Part shown: positions 48,199 to 64,000 of the stretch, in pieces | Numbering within the stretch: position 1 is the stretch's first letter | How the letters are laid out: the number at the start of each line of letters is the position of its first letter | From: Lolium rigidum | Lineage: Eukaryota; Streptophyta; Magnoliopsida; Poales; Poaceae | DNA: 64,000 bases | Direction of reading: 5' to 3' | NCBI RefSeq assembly: GCF_022539505.1 | Contig: NC_061508.1 | Location: forward strand, 68,519,754 to 68,583,753 | Notes under the pieces: model-generated | Seen by the model: the letters and a program-made list of their open reading frames with translations, nothing else | Told to the model about the DNA's origin: nothing | Databases searched by the model: none | Program-made: the position numbers and the translations under genes

Positions 48199-49543
48199 GT
48201 GAGTAACAACATGCAATCTAGTACTCCCTATGTTGTCTATGCAGGTACAGGTCTAGCTAGCTAGAAGAAGGTAGATAGATCTGTGGAGATTGAGGTAAAT
48301 GCATATGTAATTCAGGATTTGTATGGAGATCAGGAACAGAGAGTAATGTTGCTGATTCACTAGCTAGTTGAGCTAATATCAGGTTTCAAGAAATTTGTAG
48401 TTCTGCTCGCTATGCTTAAAGTTAATAGCTCGGGATGAGGGTTGTTCAGGTTATATGGAAGTGTCTGATGGCAAATTTTTCTGACAAACCTGTCAATGTC
48501 AGAAACCGTCTGATCTTGGCAGCATAATTCTTAAATCACAACTCAGCAGCATTGTATAAATTTTCTTGAAAATAAAAGAATCATAACACCCTTTTGTTTC
48601 TGGTGATGCTCTCGAGTAATTTTTTTAGCTCTGTCTTTGATATGATAAGCACAGACACACACTGCACTGTAGAAGTGTAATCCAGGTGAATGAAAGCAAA
48701 TGTGGTAACTCACAGCCTTATGATATGGAACTAATGGATCACCGAATATTCAAATCTGAGTTTCTAAAGTTTCAGTTGGCCGACAAGGCCCGAGCAGTGG
48801 GGGCTATTCCTTTGGGTCCTGAAGATCGGGGAATGAGGGTGTGCTAAGATCATTATGAACTGTTCAATCTCGTGGAGCTCAAAATAAGATCATGCACATC
48901 TTTTTGTCCAGTTTTAGGATCAACTAGTAATTTTAGTGTCAAATGGCAGAACTGTAGAAAATGATTAGGGGCAAAATCTGTTATAATGCCTATTTTGAGT
49001 TTTATCCCACAAGGCTTCATTATATAACCCTGCTAATGTCAGCAAGAACCTGCGACTAGTATATTTGCTTATGAGACATCTCATCACGCTGAAAACCCCA
49101 TGACCAGCAAACCACAGGAGCAGCGTGGCTCAATAAATGACAAACTCATGATCCTGTAACTATAAATTCCAATTCCAATAGTTTGATTCAGTAGGCTGAC
49201 ATCTCGCTGGATTGAGGAATATACTCTAGAGCTTCAGTAGGCTGCCTAGGGCAGGGGAGATGGCTGGATAGGGTTGTCCTTTTGGGTTTTGGGGAGCGTG
49301 GCCGTGGAATGAGGATGGGCTAAGCTAATTCTGAACAGTTCGAGCTCGCAAGCTCAACTGGGTGGTTACCAGTTATAACTTAAGCTTCTACACTTTTTCT
49401 TCAATTTTAGGTTCAATGAACTATTAAGTGTAACCAGTAATAAAAGTGAAGAAACGATTAGAGACAAATCTGTACTAACACCTAATTTTGGTTTGGTTAC
49501 ATGGGGTTTCATGGTATAACTCTGCAAAATGTCAGTAAAATCA
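48199..49543. repeat. NPF 3' flank with diverged tandem duplication (~450-bp units)
   Basis: Two collinear blocks, roughly 48640-49090 and 49092-49543. Shared order in both: GAATGAGG(G/A)TG(T/G)GCTAAG, 'tttaggatcaa/tttaggttcaa', GATTAG(G/A)G(G/A)CAAATCTG-like, then a poly-pyrimidine phrase and AATGTCAG. A third partial block lies beyond LINE-3 at 51640-51790. The first part (48199-48600) is presumably NPF 3' untranslated sequence. Confidence 0.55.
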
Positions 49544-51639
49544 TTTTTTTTCGATAAAGGATGCTTTCATTACTTTTATAAGCAATTACATCCAGCCTCT
49601 GCATAACCAGGATGCACACAGCCGTTTATGTTGTCTCAGGTTCGAAAGTGATAAAAATGAAAAAACTAGGCGAGATACACATCAAAGATGAAACATAAAA
49701 CGCCTAAGAGATAGGTGGGGCATCTATCCGTAGACTATGCTGCCACCCATGTTGGGAAAAAGTATCCCTCGCCGTAGCCTCCAACCGTGTACAGACCTCC
49801 GTAAACAGGTCTCGGTTCTCCACTCGGCGAAGAGGTAACCACGAACGGAGAATACCCGTACATCCGTAGATGACCTGCAAGCAAAGAGCAATTTTTATCA
49901 TTAAAAATCTTGTCATTTCTACATAGCCAAAGCGCCTGGATAATCGCTAGCGCCCCCACCCTAAGAAGCAGCTTAAACCTTGAATCAACCCCATGGAGCC
50001 AATTACCAAAAATATTGGCAACACTAGTCGGAGGATACAGGGTAGACGCTACTTGGATGATCGACCATATAGATCTCGCAAATTGACACTCGGAAGAACA
50101 AATGCTTGATTGTTTCGTCCTCGTTGACGTAAAACACATCGAGTACTCCCATGCCAATTACGCTTAACAAGATTATCTTTGGTGAGGATTACCCTCGACG
50201 AAGATACCATCCAAAAATTTTAATTTTTAATGGTATCTTCATCTTCCAAATCTTTTTATTATTATCAATCGGTAGATCGAAAGAAGGATCGCGTTGTAGA
50301 AAGATTTCACGTAGAAAGCACCGTTGGCATGAAGGTTCCATCTAAATTCGTCCGGTTCGTCCGATAAATGAATATCCCCAAGCCGTTGAATTAAGGTATT
50401 CCATGCCGCAAGTCTTTGTCCAAGTAAAACCCGTCCGAACGTCACATTCGGGGGTGAGGTAGCCATTACGGTAGCAATGGTATCACCTTGACGACGAACA
50501 ATCCTATAAAGAGCAGGATACTCGTTCACTTAGGGGTGCGTTGTCAAGCCAAGCATCTTCCCGTAAACGTATTTGTGCTCCATTTCTGATTGAAAAAGTG
50601 CCATGGCGAAAAAATTCATTTTTAGTCGCCATTAGCCCGGCCCAGAAGTGAGAATCCCCTGGTTTCCAAACCATTTGGGATAATGTCTTCGAACCGATAT
50701 ACTTTCGCCTAAGGATAGTCTGCCAAATCCCATCCTCAGTGAGGAGCTTAAACAGCCATTTTCCCAAAAGGGCCGAATTCTTGACTTCCAAATCATGAAC
50801 TCCAAGCCCACCTTGGTCTTTGGGACTACAAACTATACTCCACTTAACCGATCGATATTTCTTTTTCTCATCTGTCCCCTTGCCAAAAGAATCTGGATCG
50901 ATAATAATCGAGTTTATGCGAATTCCTTTTGGTAAGATGAAAAATGATAACATATACAGTACCATGTTTGTGAGTACCGAATTAATGAGTATCAATCTTC
51001 CACCTAGGGACAGCAACTTGCCTTTCCAGCTACTAAGGCGTTTTTGTAGTCTTTCTTCCACTAATTTCCATTCCGCGATTGTAAGTCTCCGATAATGAAT
51101 CGGAATACCCAAATAACGAATCGGAAATTGGCCTTGCCCACAACCAAACAACTCGCGTACAGAGTCGCATCATTTTGGGCATCACCGAAGCGTAACAATT
51201 CACTCTTATGGAAATTGATTTTCAATCCCGACAATTGCTCAAAGGCCGCCAAGATTAATTTCAAGTTCTGAGCTTTTTCAAGATCATGATCCATAAATAG
51301 AATTGTATCATCGGCATATTGAAGTATAGATAAGCCACCATCAAATAGATGTGGAATCACACCTTCAATCTGGCCATCAGCCTTAGCCCGCTCTATGAGT
51401 ATAGCCAGAATATCCGCTACAATGTTAAACAACATCGGTGATAACGGATCCCCTTGACGTAACCCCTTTCGTGTTTGGAAATAGTGACCGGTGTCATCAT
51501 TGACCCGGATTGCGACACTACCATCATACACAAAATCATTTATCAGAGCGCGCCACTCTGGAGAAAAACCTTTCATCCTGAGTGTTTGTTGTAGAAACGA
51601 CCACTTAACTTTATCATACCCCAAAACCCATGATGCATC
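49544..51639 (-). mobile_element. LINE-3, 5'-truncated, decayed ORF2
   Basis: Minus-strand LINE fragment. It ends in A8 (plus T run 49544-49551) preceded by the cereal LINE tail with GGCTGTGTGCATCC and CAGAGGCTGG. RT remains at 51061-51624 (VKWSFLQ, GLRQGDPLSPMLF, catalytic YADD). A frameshift near 51130 leads to 50504-51151 (PIRYLGIPIHYRRL, GGRLILINSVL, WLFKLL). The zf-RVT tail is at 49735-50157. The endonuclease is absent. The right border is placed where similarity to the flanking duplicated unit resumes (near 51640). Confidence 0.8.
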
Positions 51640-51804
51640 GATAAAATACCAAACTCGCCGTCCGGCATTCCTGGCACTAGAATTCCGATTCCAATAGTTC
51701 TATTCAAAACCATTCAACACACTAACATCTCGCTCAATAACATGGTAATAAAAATTATTAAAGAGAAACAATTAGGGGTTTACCACATCAGAAAACAGTC
51801 GTCA

Positions 51805-52212
51805 TCAGGCTGTGGGCTTGCGCTGGAACCCCTCGGAGGGGTCGAGCGGGTCCGCAGGGGAAGGGAGCACGGCGGTGACGGCGGCGGCAGGAGGCCCGAC
51901 GGGGAGGCGGCGGGAGATCATCTCGTCGACCCTGGCGGGGTCGCCGGAGAGGAGGGCCTCCACGGTGCCGTCGCGGCGGTTGCGGACCCAGCCGGCGAGC
52001 CCGAGCGCGCGCGCCGTCTCTACCGTCCAGTCGCGGAAGAAGACGCCCTGCACGCGGCCCTTCACCACCACCCGGACCGCCTTGGGGGCTGGCTGCTGCG
52101 ATGGCGGCGGGGTCGCGGAGGCTGCGGTGGCGGCGGCCATGGCGCGGCGAGATGCGGCGGCGGTGGCGGGGAGGAGGACGCGGGAGGCCGTGGCGGGGAT
52201 GGAAGGGAACAT
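51805..52212 (-). CDS. Acylphosphatase
   Basis: Small enzyme hydrolysing acyl phosphates (EC 3.6.1.7). One exon, 135 codons. The domain begins near residue 44: AVRVVVKGRVQGVFFRDW, with catalytic Arg at 60, then GWVRNRRDGTVEA with catalytic Asn at 78. The C-terminus (about 100-135) is less typical and proline-rich. The first 43 residues are rich in A, S and R and could be an organelle transit peptide; a second ATG at codon 25 would give a shorter form. Both key residues are present, so it is likely active. It is transcribed away from the GLR gene and its 3' side faces LINE-3. Start choice is uncertain; family identity is secure. Confidence 0.9.
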   Translation of the reverse strand: MFPSIPATASRVLLPATAAASRRAMAAATAASATPPPSQQPAPKAVRVVVKGRVQGVFFRDWTVETARALGLAGWVRNRRDGTVEALLSGDPARVDEMISRRLPVGPPAAAVTAVLPSPADPLDPSEGFQRKPTA

Positions 52213-52400
52213 TCTGGAGAAGGGAGGAGCGGCGTTCAGATTTCAGCGATGGTTGCCATTCGCGTTCGAGCAAAGGGAGAGTACACAAGATCGAGAGACC
52301 CAATCAACCAAAAACCACGCAAACAATAAATAAAAAAACTAAACCGACTGTTTTTTCTTTTCCAAGCAATCCACACAGATCGATTTTCATTACCCATGTA

Positions 52401-52636
52401 CTACCTCCGTCCCAAGGAATAAGGTGCACGCGTATTCCAAGACGAACTTTGATCATAAAAATTGAACAACAAAATCTTGGTTATATTATATGAATTTAGT
52501 ATCGTTGGATTCGTATTGAAAAGCACTTTCTAATGATGTTAATTTCATACAAACAATCTTTATATATCTGAAGTAATTCTTAGTCAAACGAAAAGCACGT
52601 AAAAAGAGGACGCCTTATTTCTTAAATCGGAGGTAG
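52401..52636. mobile_element. Stowaway MITE upstream of the acylphosphatase gene
   Basis: A 236-bp element with inverted ends CTACCTCCG(T/A) and AAATAAGG-type continuation, flanked by TA on both sides (52399-52400 and 52637-52638). It starts 189 bp upstream of the acylphosphatase ATG. Confidence 0.85.
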
Positions 52637-52639
52637 TAT

Positions 52640-54235
52640 AACGAAAAACAGGAGTAACAAGGCACCCAGGGCTAATTCGTTCCAAACAGCAAAAGTAAAC
52701 TAAGCTACAGCATCCGCCTACTGCTAACGATACAACTTAAGAGCCTTTTTAACGGCCGAAGCCCAGCAAAAGCTTAACGTAACATTACAATCACAGACAT
52801 GTAGGGAAATCACCAAACAACATCAAATATTTGCATCCCCTGATCTTGCATTTCCAGGTCGCTAGTGTCAGCTTCAGCATCCCTTGCATCCCTTATCTGG
52901 ATAGGATGTTGCCGATGTCCAATGGTATTCTGTGCACCACTACCAGTACCAGAAGAGCCAGTAAGTCTCAATAAACCATCAGCACCAGCCTAGATATCCT
53001 CTGCATCTTTTTTATTGTGCAAACATGCCCAGTATTTCATAAAAACAGTAGAGTGGCTTATTAGCTTAAAAGGAGTTTTTACCAGTTTGTGTTCAAACCA
53101 GGATCAGCTTCCATATGGTCCAACATATATCAGCCGAACCAGCAATCTGCGTGTTTCTACTTGCAGGAAGGAACTGGGGAAACCACCAGAAAAATTATAT
53201 AAAGGAACCTGGCCAACAACACTCCAGACGAACTTAGCAACTGGACAGTAAAAAAAGAGATGTGAAATTGATTCATTTCCCTCACAGAACTGACACACAA
53301 CACTCCCCTGCCAATTGCGTTTCAGCAAATTATCTTTCGTTGCAATTGCATTGTGCCAGGTCATCTACAACAAATTTGTATCTTTAAAGGAATCTTACTT
53401 TTTCAGAGATGTCTGAAAGTTCTATCCAGTCCACAGCCACACAGATGATTGTATACAGACTTAACAGTAAATTTACCTCCTTTTGTCCATTTCCAGAAGG
53501 GTTTGCCAGGTTCATTGTTAAGGGTAGTTTGGGCCACAATTTGAGTCAATCCATGAATCTATAGAACAACATCAGCTGTCATCCATCTCCTAGACGAAAA
53601 GCTCCAGTTCATAGCAGTTGCTTCAACCGTCACTGATTGCTCAATGCAGATATCATAGATATCTGGGAACCTATCTTTCAAAGGACACTGATCACACCAG
53701 GCATCTCCCCAGAAGCTTGTATATCTGCCATTACCCACCTGCATTCTTCTTCAACTCAAATACATCTGTTTGACTTGCATCATATTTGTTCACAATGGAG
53801 AATACCCAGGTCTTTTTTTGTATAAAAACACCTACATCCCTCAAATACTTCTATTTCATCAGCTTCTGCCAAGGACCTGCCCCATTCTCAAGTTTCCACA
53901 ACCATTTGCACATTAAACTGATATTAAACTTGTACAAATTTTTAATACCCAAACCTCCTTTTTCTTGGGTTTAAAATTCAATTTCCACTTGATAAAATGG
54001 TATTTTCTTTTATCAGCACTCCCAGTCTAGAAAAAGGACCTGATGGGTTTGTATACCTGTTCAATATTTGTTTTATGTAGCAGCCTCATGGACATTTAGT
54101 ATACAACAACACTAGACAGACATGCATCAATTTTTACCACTCTCCCACCAATTGACATAGTATTTCCCATCCATCCACCCATTTTTTTTCTTCTCACCAA
54201 GGAAACCCATTTTAGCCACTGTTGGCCTCCTTGCA
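52640..54235 (-). mobile_element. LINE-4 fragment (RT end, zf-RVT tail), minus strand
   Basis: Decayed ORF2 C-terminus. GGWMGNTMSIGGRVVKIDACLSS (RT thumb, near 54110-54180) is followed by GGLGIKNLYKFN in another frame, then NGRYTSFWGDAWC (53559-53744) and the zinc-binding C-terminus (FCEGNESISHLFFYC, 53104-53364). Several stops are present. No 3' A-tail was identified; the left border is near the Stowaway element. The endonuclease and most of RT are missing. Confidence 0.65.
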
Positions 54236-54279
54236 CAATGATAATGATAGCATTATTAGAACAATTTTTTCCAAGAAGG

Positions 54280-56820
54280 ATGGAACTAAACCCCCTTTGC
54301 ATGTATCGGCGGGCTCCCGAGAGGAGTCCGTTCGGTCACAATGAAAATACTAGCATGGAATTTTCCCGTGTTGGGTTATATCGTGACCGTCCTAGCGCTT
54401 TTGGATGCCTTGAGGTATCATAACCCTGAGGTGATTTTTTTTATCGGAGATTGCACTTACGGATGAGTTTTTGAGAAGAACAATGGAGATGGATTTCAAA
54501 ATTGTGAAACCTAGTGATGTCCAAACAAGAGGTAGCATGATGATGTGGAAATATGAGGCAAAAATGTCCCAATTTTTTTGTCATCCAAAATATATTGATG
54601 TGCGTGTGGAGGATGATGTGAATAATGTGTGGCAATTCAGGGGGATGTATGGAGAGTTCAAATGGAAGGACAAACACAAAACATGGGATAGAACCTTCCA
54701 TGGGTTCTCATGGGTGATCTGAACAAGGTATTGTACTCACATGAAAAGGAAAGAGGGAGAGTCAGACCGCAACGTTTTATGCTAATATTCCACAATGCAA
54801 CCGATGGGTGTGGTTTGGAGGATCTAGGTTATGTTGGAGATCTATTCCTGTGGCACATAGGATTAATTTAGGAGAGGCTAGATAGAGGACGTGGAAACTC
54901 GGAGTGGATATGAAACCATCAAAATGTTACAGTTATTAACCTTGAGTATAAGTGTGTAACCACTCAGATCCTAAGCCTCTTTTGTTGGATTCTAAGTGCT
55001 ATGCAGCACCTCCGGTAGTGGGTATAAAATCTATGAATTTTGAGGCCAATTGATTCAAAGAGGAGAACTTCGGATAAGTAGTTCAGTAAAACTGGAACAC
55101 TTCAACATTGGATCATGGTGTGATCAACGTGATTGATCGTCCTAAGGCCATGCATGGGACCAACAAGTTCTTAAGAAGCCCAAGAAGAGACTCAGGAAGG
55201 CCCGGCTGGATCTTGAGTTGCTGATGAGAGGCCCAATGCTACCGAAAGCTAAACTAGAGAAGCATGATTTAGCTAAGATGATTGAGAAACTCCTTAAGCT
55301 GGAAGAGATTAAATGAAGTCAACGGTCCTGGGTGACTCGGCTAATTGGCTCCAAAATGGTGACAAAAATATGGCTTACTTACAAGCATCGGCTCCCAGGA
55401 AGACATATTTCATTAAAATATGAATGATCTTGATGGTACCGTTGTAGAGGTACTGAAAACTTAAATCCAATTGCATAGGATTATTTTGTTAACATGTTTT
55501 ATTCTATAGTTAATATGACTGACCCACTTTTTCTGGAGAAAGTCATTCTAAAGGTTTCACAAGAGATGAACGAAAGGCTAATTGCGCCATTCTATGTGGA
55601 GCATGTTATAAGTGTTGTCTTTAACATTGGGGACTTGAAAGCTCCCGGGCCAGATGGGCTCCATTCTTTATTCTATAAAAAAAGACACTTAGTGTGCGAT
55701 GACATTACAGAAGTGGTTTTGAAGGCAATAAATGATAAGGTGATCCATGCAGGCTGTAATGAAAAAATTGTCGTCTCGATCCCATAAGCTGATGTGCCTG
55801 AGGAGGTATCAAAACTTAGACCTATATCTCTTTGCAATGTTGTCTATAAGATTATTTATAAGATGCTTGCAATTAGACTAAAGGCTATTCTTACCGAGAT
55901 TATTTTTCCTACACAGAGTGCTTATGTTTCTGTTAGGCTCGTAATTATTGATGTGTTGGTAGCCTATGAGTGTATATCCATAAGAGGGAGAATAAAAAGA
56001 AAGGAAAGATTGAACTTGTGATGTATTGTGTTACTTCAGTAACGCAGACACACAGCTTCACTCCCAAGAGAGGTATTCAACAGGGAGATCCTCTTTCTCC
56101 CTACCTGATCTTGTTATGTGTAGAAGGTCTTTCAAGCTGTTTGTTGTATGCATAGGAGGTTGGTGGCATTGAAGGGTAAAGATATGTAGGAATGCACCAT
56201 CAGTTTCACATATTTTATTTGTTGTTGATTCCTTAATCCTCTTGAAAGCAGATTCGACCAGTAGCCTCATTGCGAAAAGTTCTTGGTGATTATTGTGCAA
56301 ACTGAGAACAACTTGCAATTGTGGTGAAATCAAGCCTTTATTTTAGTCCAAATACTCACGTTGATCGGAAGGTGAATATTTGCAATATTCTAGACATCAA
56401 TATTGAAGTTCTTTCTTTCAGATATCTGGGGCTCCTAGCAAGTGTGGGTGCGGATAGATTTGTGAAAAGAGTAATACAGAGAATTAAAGGATGGAAAGAG
56501 AAATCATTATCCATAGGTGGTTAAATTCTATTGAAAGTCGTTGCTCATGCTATACCTATTTATGCAATGTCAGTGTTTCTTTTACCAAAGAAAGTATGCC
56601 AAAAAAATATTCACATGTTATTTCTCAGTTTTGGTGGGGGATGATGATAAAGGAAAGAAGATGTATTGGTTTTCTTGGGTGAAATTATGCTTTCCAAAAA
56701 AACAAAGATTTATGGGATTTATAGACTTACACTCTTTCAATCTTGCAATACTAGCCAAGCAGGTATGGAGAATTATAGCTGAACCCAGCTCCCTTTGTGC
56801 CCAAGTTCCTTTCTTTTAGG
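54280..56820 (+). mobile_element. LINE-5 fragment, plus strand, strongly decayed ORF2
   Basis: Begins with endonuclease-like text near 54338 (MKILAWNF then DALRYHNPEVIFF in-frame), followed by a decayed linker near 55160-55330. RT segments include LKAPGPDGLHSLFYKK (55630-55680), LRPISLCNVVYKIIYKMLAIRLK (55810-55890), GIQQGDPLSPYL (56070-56110) and FRYLGL...IKGWKEKSLSIGG (56420-56520). The catalytic (F/Y)xDD was not found intact. Many stops and frameshifts make this the oldest LINE here. It is head-to-head with LINE-4. Confidence 0.7.
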
Positions 56821-57396
56821 GGTAAACATCACTTTTTATTACTCAATAACCAGATGTATAATAGAAGTATCAGGTGAGTTTAGGAGCCACACTTGGCGTT
56901 CATGATCTAAATAATTGAGGAACAAGCTAAACTATGCGCATGAGAATTAGAGCATCTCTTCTCATGGCTAAATCTGACTTCAGCAAATTTCATAGACCGT
57001 TGAGCAATCTCGTGCAGGATCGAGTAGTAGAATATTATGTGTTGGGAGATATCTTGAAAGCTGGACCCAAAAAAGGCTTATATTTTGGAACGGGGGCAAT
57101 ATTTAATACTACAATAAAGCTAGCTATGATGATTTTTTTTAAAAGAATGTGAAGTTGTTTTTTTGTACGTGTGTGCCTCTCCCCTGCCTCTCACTCAGGT
57201 TTCCCTTTCAGTTTCTACACTACATAGTCTACATACACGCAGCGCCAATGCAGAGCAGGGCACCATACAACACGCACGACTAGTTACTACTCACGCCGCC
57301 GTCGGGCTTTCTTTCTCCCAGCGCCAGGGAGGAAGAGGGGACAGCTCTGCCTCAGCTCCCCGCATTGGCGTCGAAAGCCTGGGCTTGGAGGGGACA
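56821..57396. other. Interval before the GLR gene including its 5' leader
   Basis: No gene is recognised between LINE-5 and about 57150. From about 57160 the sequence becomes CT-rich then GC-rich (CTCTCCCCTGCCTCTCACTC), consistent with the 5' untranslated leader of the receptor gene. Confidence 0.4.
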
Positions 57397-62632
<5,236 letters not shown>

Positions 62633-62684
62633 CAAAGCTACATGTTCTTCTTCCACAGCCAAGACAGCATCTGAAGTAGATGAG

Positions 62685-62924
62685 TTTTTTTCGATAAAGG
62701 GAATATATTAATATCAAGAAGATACCAATTACACCCAGCCTCTGCAACAACGCACCACCCTAATGGCACTACGGATGCACACAGCCAAAAACAAGAAAAG
62801 AAAACTAAGAAATAAAAGTCCACTACAGATATCTCAGGCACTAACAACAGCAATACATCCACCGCCAAGACAACACCTGAATTACAGACTAGTCCCCGCT
62901 CTCAAAACAAATGCCTCCACCAAG
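62685..62924 (-). mobile_element. Short LINE 3'-tail insertion in the GLR 3' region
   Basis: A 240-bp minus-strand insertion with A7 tail and the LINE-type end (GGCTGTGTGCATCC, CAGAGGCTGGGTGTAATTG) shared with LINE-3. It is flanked by the perfect 9-mer GTAGATGAG (62676-62684 and 62925-62933). A SINE sharing this tail is possible, but no clear tRNA-like promoter boxes were seen. Confidence 0.75.
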
Positions 62925-62933
62925 GTAGATGAG

Positions 62934-63653
62934 TTGTAGCAGCGGTGTACTTGTATCAGGATTCGGAAATCCATTTTCTTGTTTGCCTGGTCATTGGAAT
63001 TATGTTTTTGCATGTGTGCAGCAAACATTTTTCCTAATTATTAAATATTCCGACGATCATTTTCTTAGCTGTCATGCACGCCTTGACAGCACAAAATGTC
63101 CTTGTAATTGCTTTTCCGAAGTGAGTACATAGATGGCTTCCTTTTTCTGCTACTTTGCTTATGCCATAGATATACATAACAGTTTCCACATATGTTCCTA
63201 AATAGAAGAAGTTCTAGCAGTTTAAATTGAACTGATAGGACATCTTATATTCAAGAAAAGAGCGAACACTGCATTATGAACTTTGCCATAATTGACATTT
63301 CTCAGTCACCGCAATATGTATCTGTTTTCTATTTTTTCTGAATCCTACCTGCAACAACGCCATACAGTCGGCGCGGCGAAGCCCGAATACCTGCGTAGTA
63401 CGAATGTAAAGTTGATCCGATGGATCACAGCTTTTCACATGAGCACGTTTACATGGCAACAAATACAAGGCAAACAAAACCAATTAATCTCCGCACACAC
63501 GATACCAGAGCTTTTCTTGCATACAGATATATATGTAACACACGTACAAAAGCAGTGGGCAAGCACTCTAAGCAAGTAGGTGTGTTCTTCCATTACATGG
63601 CCGGATACACCGAAACAACCACCCAAAACGTTCCAGAGAACTCGACAGGTTTA
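62934..63653. other. Intergenic interval between GLR and CURT1A-like genes
   Basis: No gene or element recognised. It probably contains the 3' ends of both convergent transcripts. Confidence 0.4.
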
Positions 63654-64000
63654 TTACTCTGTTCCAGCGATCTTCTTCTTCAAGGACTCGATGTCGGTGG
63701 CCAGCTCTTTCCTGCTTTCCTGCAATCACCAAGAAAGTGCATGTAAGATATCAGTCGAATTGGCCAGCTGAAGTCAAAGGCACAGAGGCACGGGTGAGTC
63801 TGCTAGCATTGTTTGTTACCTTGAAGAGGAGGTAGCGGTAGACGAACCAGCCGGTGTAGCCGAGCCCAACGAGCTCCAGGAGCTTGGGGAGCTGCGCAGA
63901 TGGAACACACAGCAGGCAGTTCAGGGTAGGAAGCGCAGAATCGTAAGACGTGAACAGTTTCGATAGTGGGCACGTACCAGCGGCACGGAGTTGATTGCGC
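63654..64000 (-). CDS. CURT1A: CURVATURE THYLAKOID 1A-like protein, 3' end only
   Basis: CAAD-domain protein of thylakoid membranes; family members bend the membrane at grana margins. Only the C-terminus is in the window, in three exon pieces on the minus strand: 63978-64000 (AINSVPL, continues beyond the edge), 63820-63891 (LPKLLELVGLGYTGW...YLLFK) and 63654-63719 (ESRKELATDIESLKKKIAGTE, then TAA). Introns are GT..AG and all joins are in phase. The second piece is the hydrophobic helix and the last is the amphipathic C-terminal helix. It is convergent with GLR. The assignment to the A-type rests on the KKKIAG-like end recalled for that member; other CURT1 members are possible. Confidence 0.8.

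Noticed and set aside
47536..48216. A 226-codon minus-strand frame
   Set aside because: Antisense shadow of NPF exon 4.
51742..52333. Plus-strand frames of 173-195 codons
   Set aside because: Antisense shadows of the acylphosphatase exon, which has clear catalytic motifs on the minus strand.
57163..57396. Upstream extension of the GLR frame from 57163
   Set aside because: Sequence is leader-like, and the signal peptide starts directly after ATG 57397.

Overview
This is a piece of a large, repeat-rich grass nuclear genome. The evidence is nested Copia (BARE/Angela-type), Gypsy (Athila, Tat and chromovirus lineages), LINE and CACTA elements, Stowaway and Tourist miniature elements, and intron-containing plant genes with GC-rich exons. 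LTR types and gene style fit a Pooideae grass (Triticeae or an oat/ryegrass relative); the species cannot be fixed by reading alone. Nothing prokaryotic is present: no operons, CRISPR arrays or ribosomal RNA genes were seen.

Positions 1-43500 are almost entirely transposable elements, nested in each other. A chromovirus (+) is cut by a BARE-like Copia element (-), which is cut by a Tat-lineage Gypsy element (-) that has lost its 5' half. A near-complete LINE (-) follows at 14046-20901 with a 10-bp target duplication. Next is a small Mutator-like MITE holding a Tourist/Harbinger-like insertion. A second LINE (+) is split by a clean Athila-type non-autonomous LTR element (23286-30061, two 1713-bp LTRs, GGGCA duplication). 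A 100-N assembly gap (33516-33615) sits between LTR fragments. Another BARE-type element (-) with its primer-binding site lies at 35327-37858, then a CACTA remnant with a 104-bp subterminal tandem array ending at 41798, then LTR-like debris.

Positions 43900-64000 form a gene island. It holds an intact NPF3-type nitrate/peptide-family transporter (4 exons, 594 aa, +), a one-exon acylphosphatase (135 aa, -), an intact GLR3-type glutamate receptor channel (6 exons, 938 aa, +), and the 3' end of a CURT1A-like thylakoid curvature protein (-, running off the right edge). These four genes have independent cellular roles. Between them lie three decayed LINEs, a short LINE tail inside the receptor 3' region, and Stowaway/Tourist MITEs in a promoter, an upstream flank and an intron.

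I did not find a convincing undescribed system. The most interesting items are the antisense multi-exon gene carried by the Tat element, the CACTA subterminal array, the nested MITE pair with exact target duplications, the mosaic motif in the Athila LTRs, and the repeated CAG-to-TAG type stops in the retroelements.
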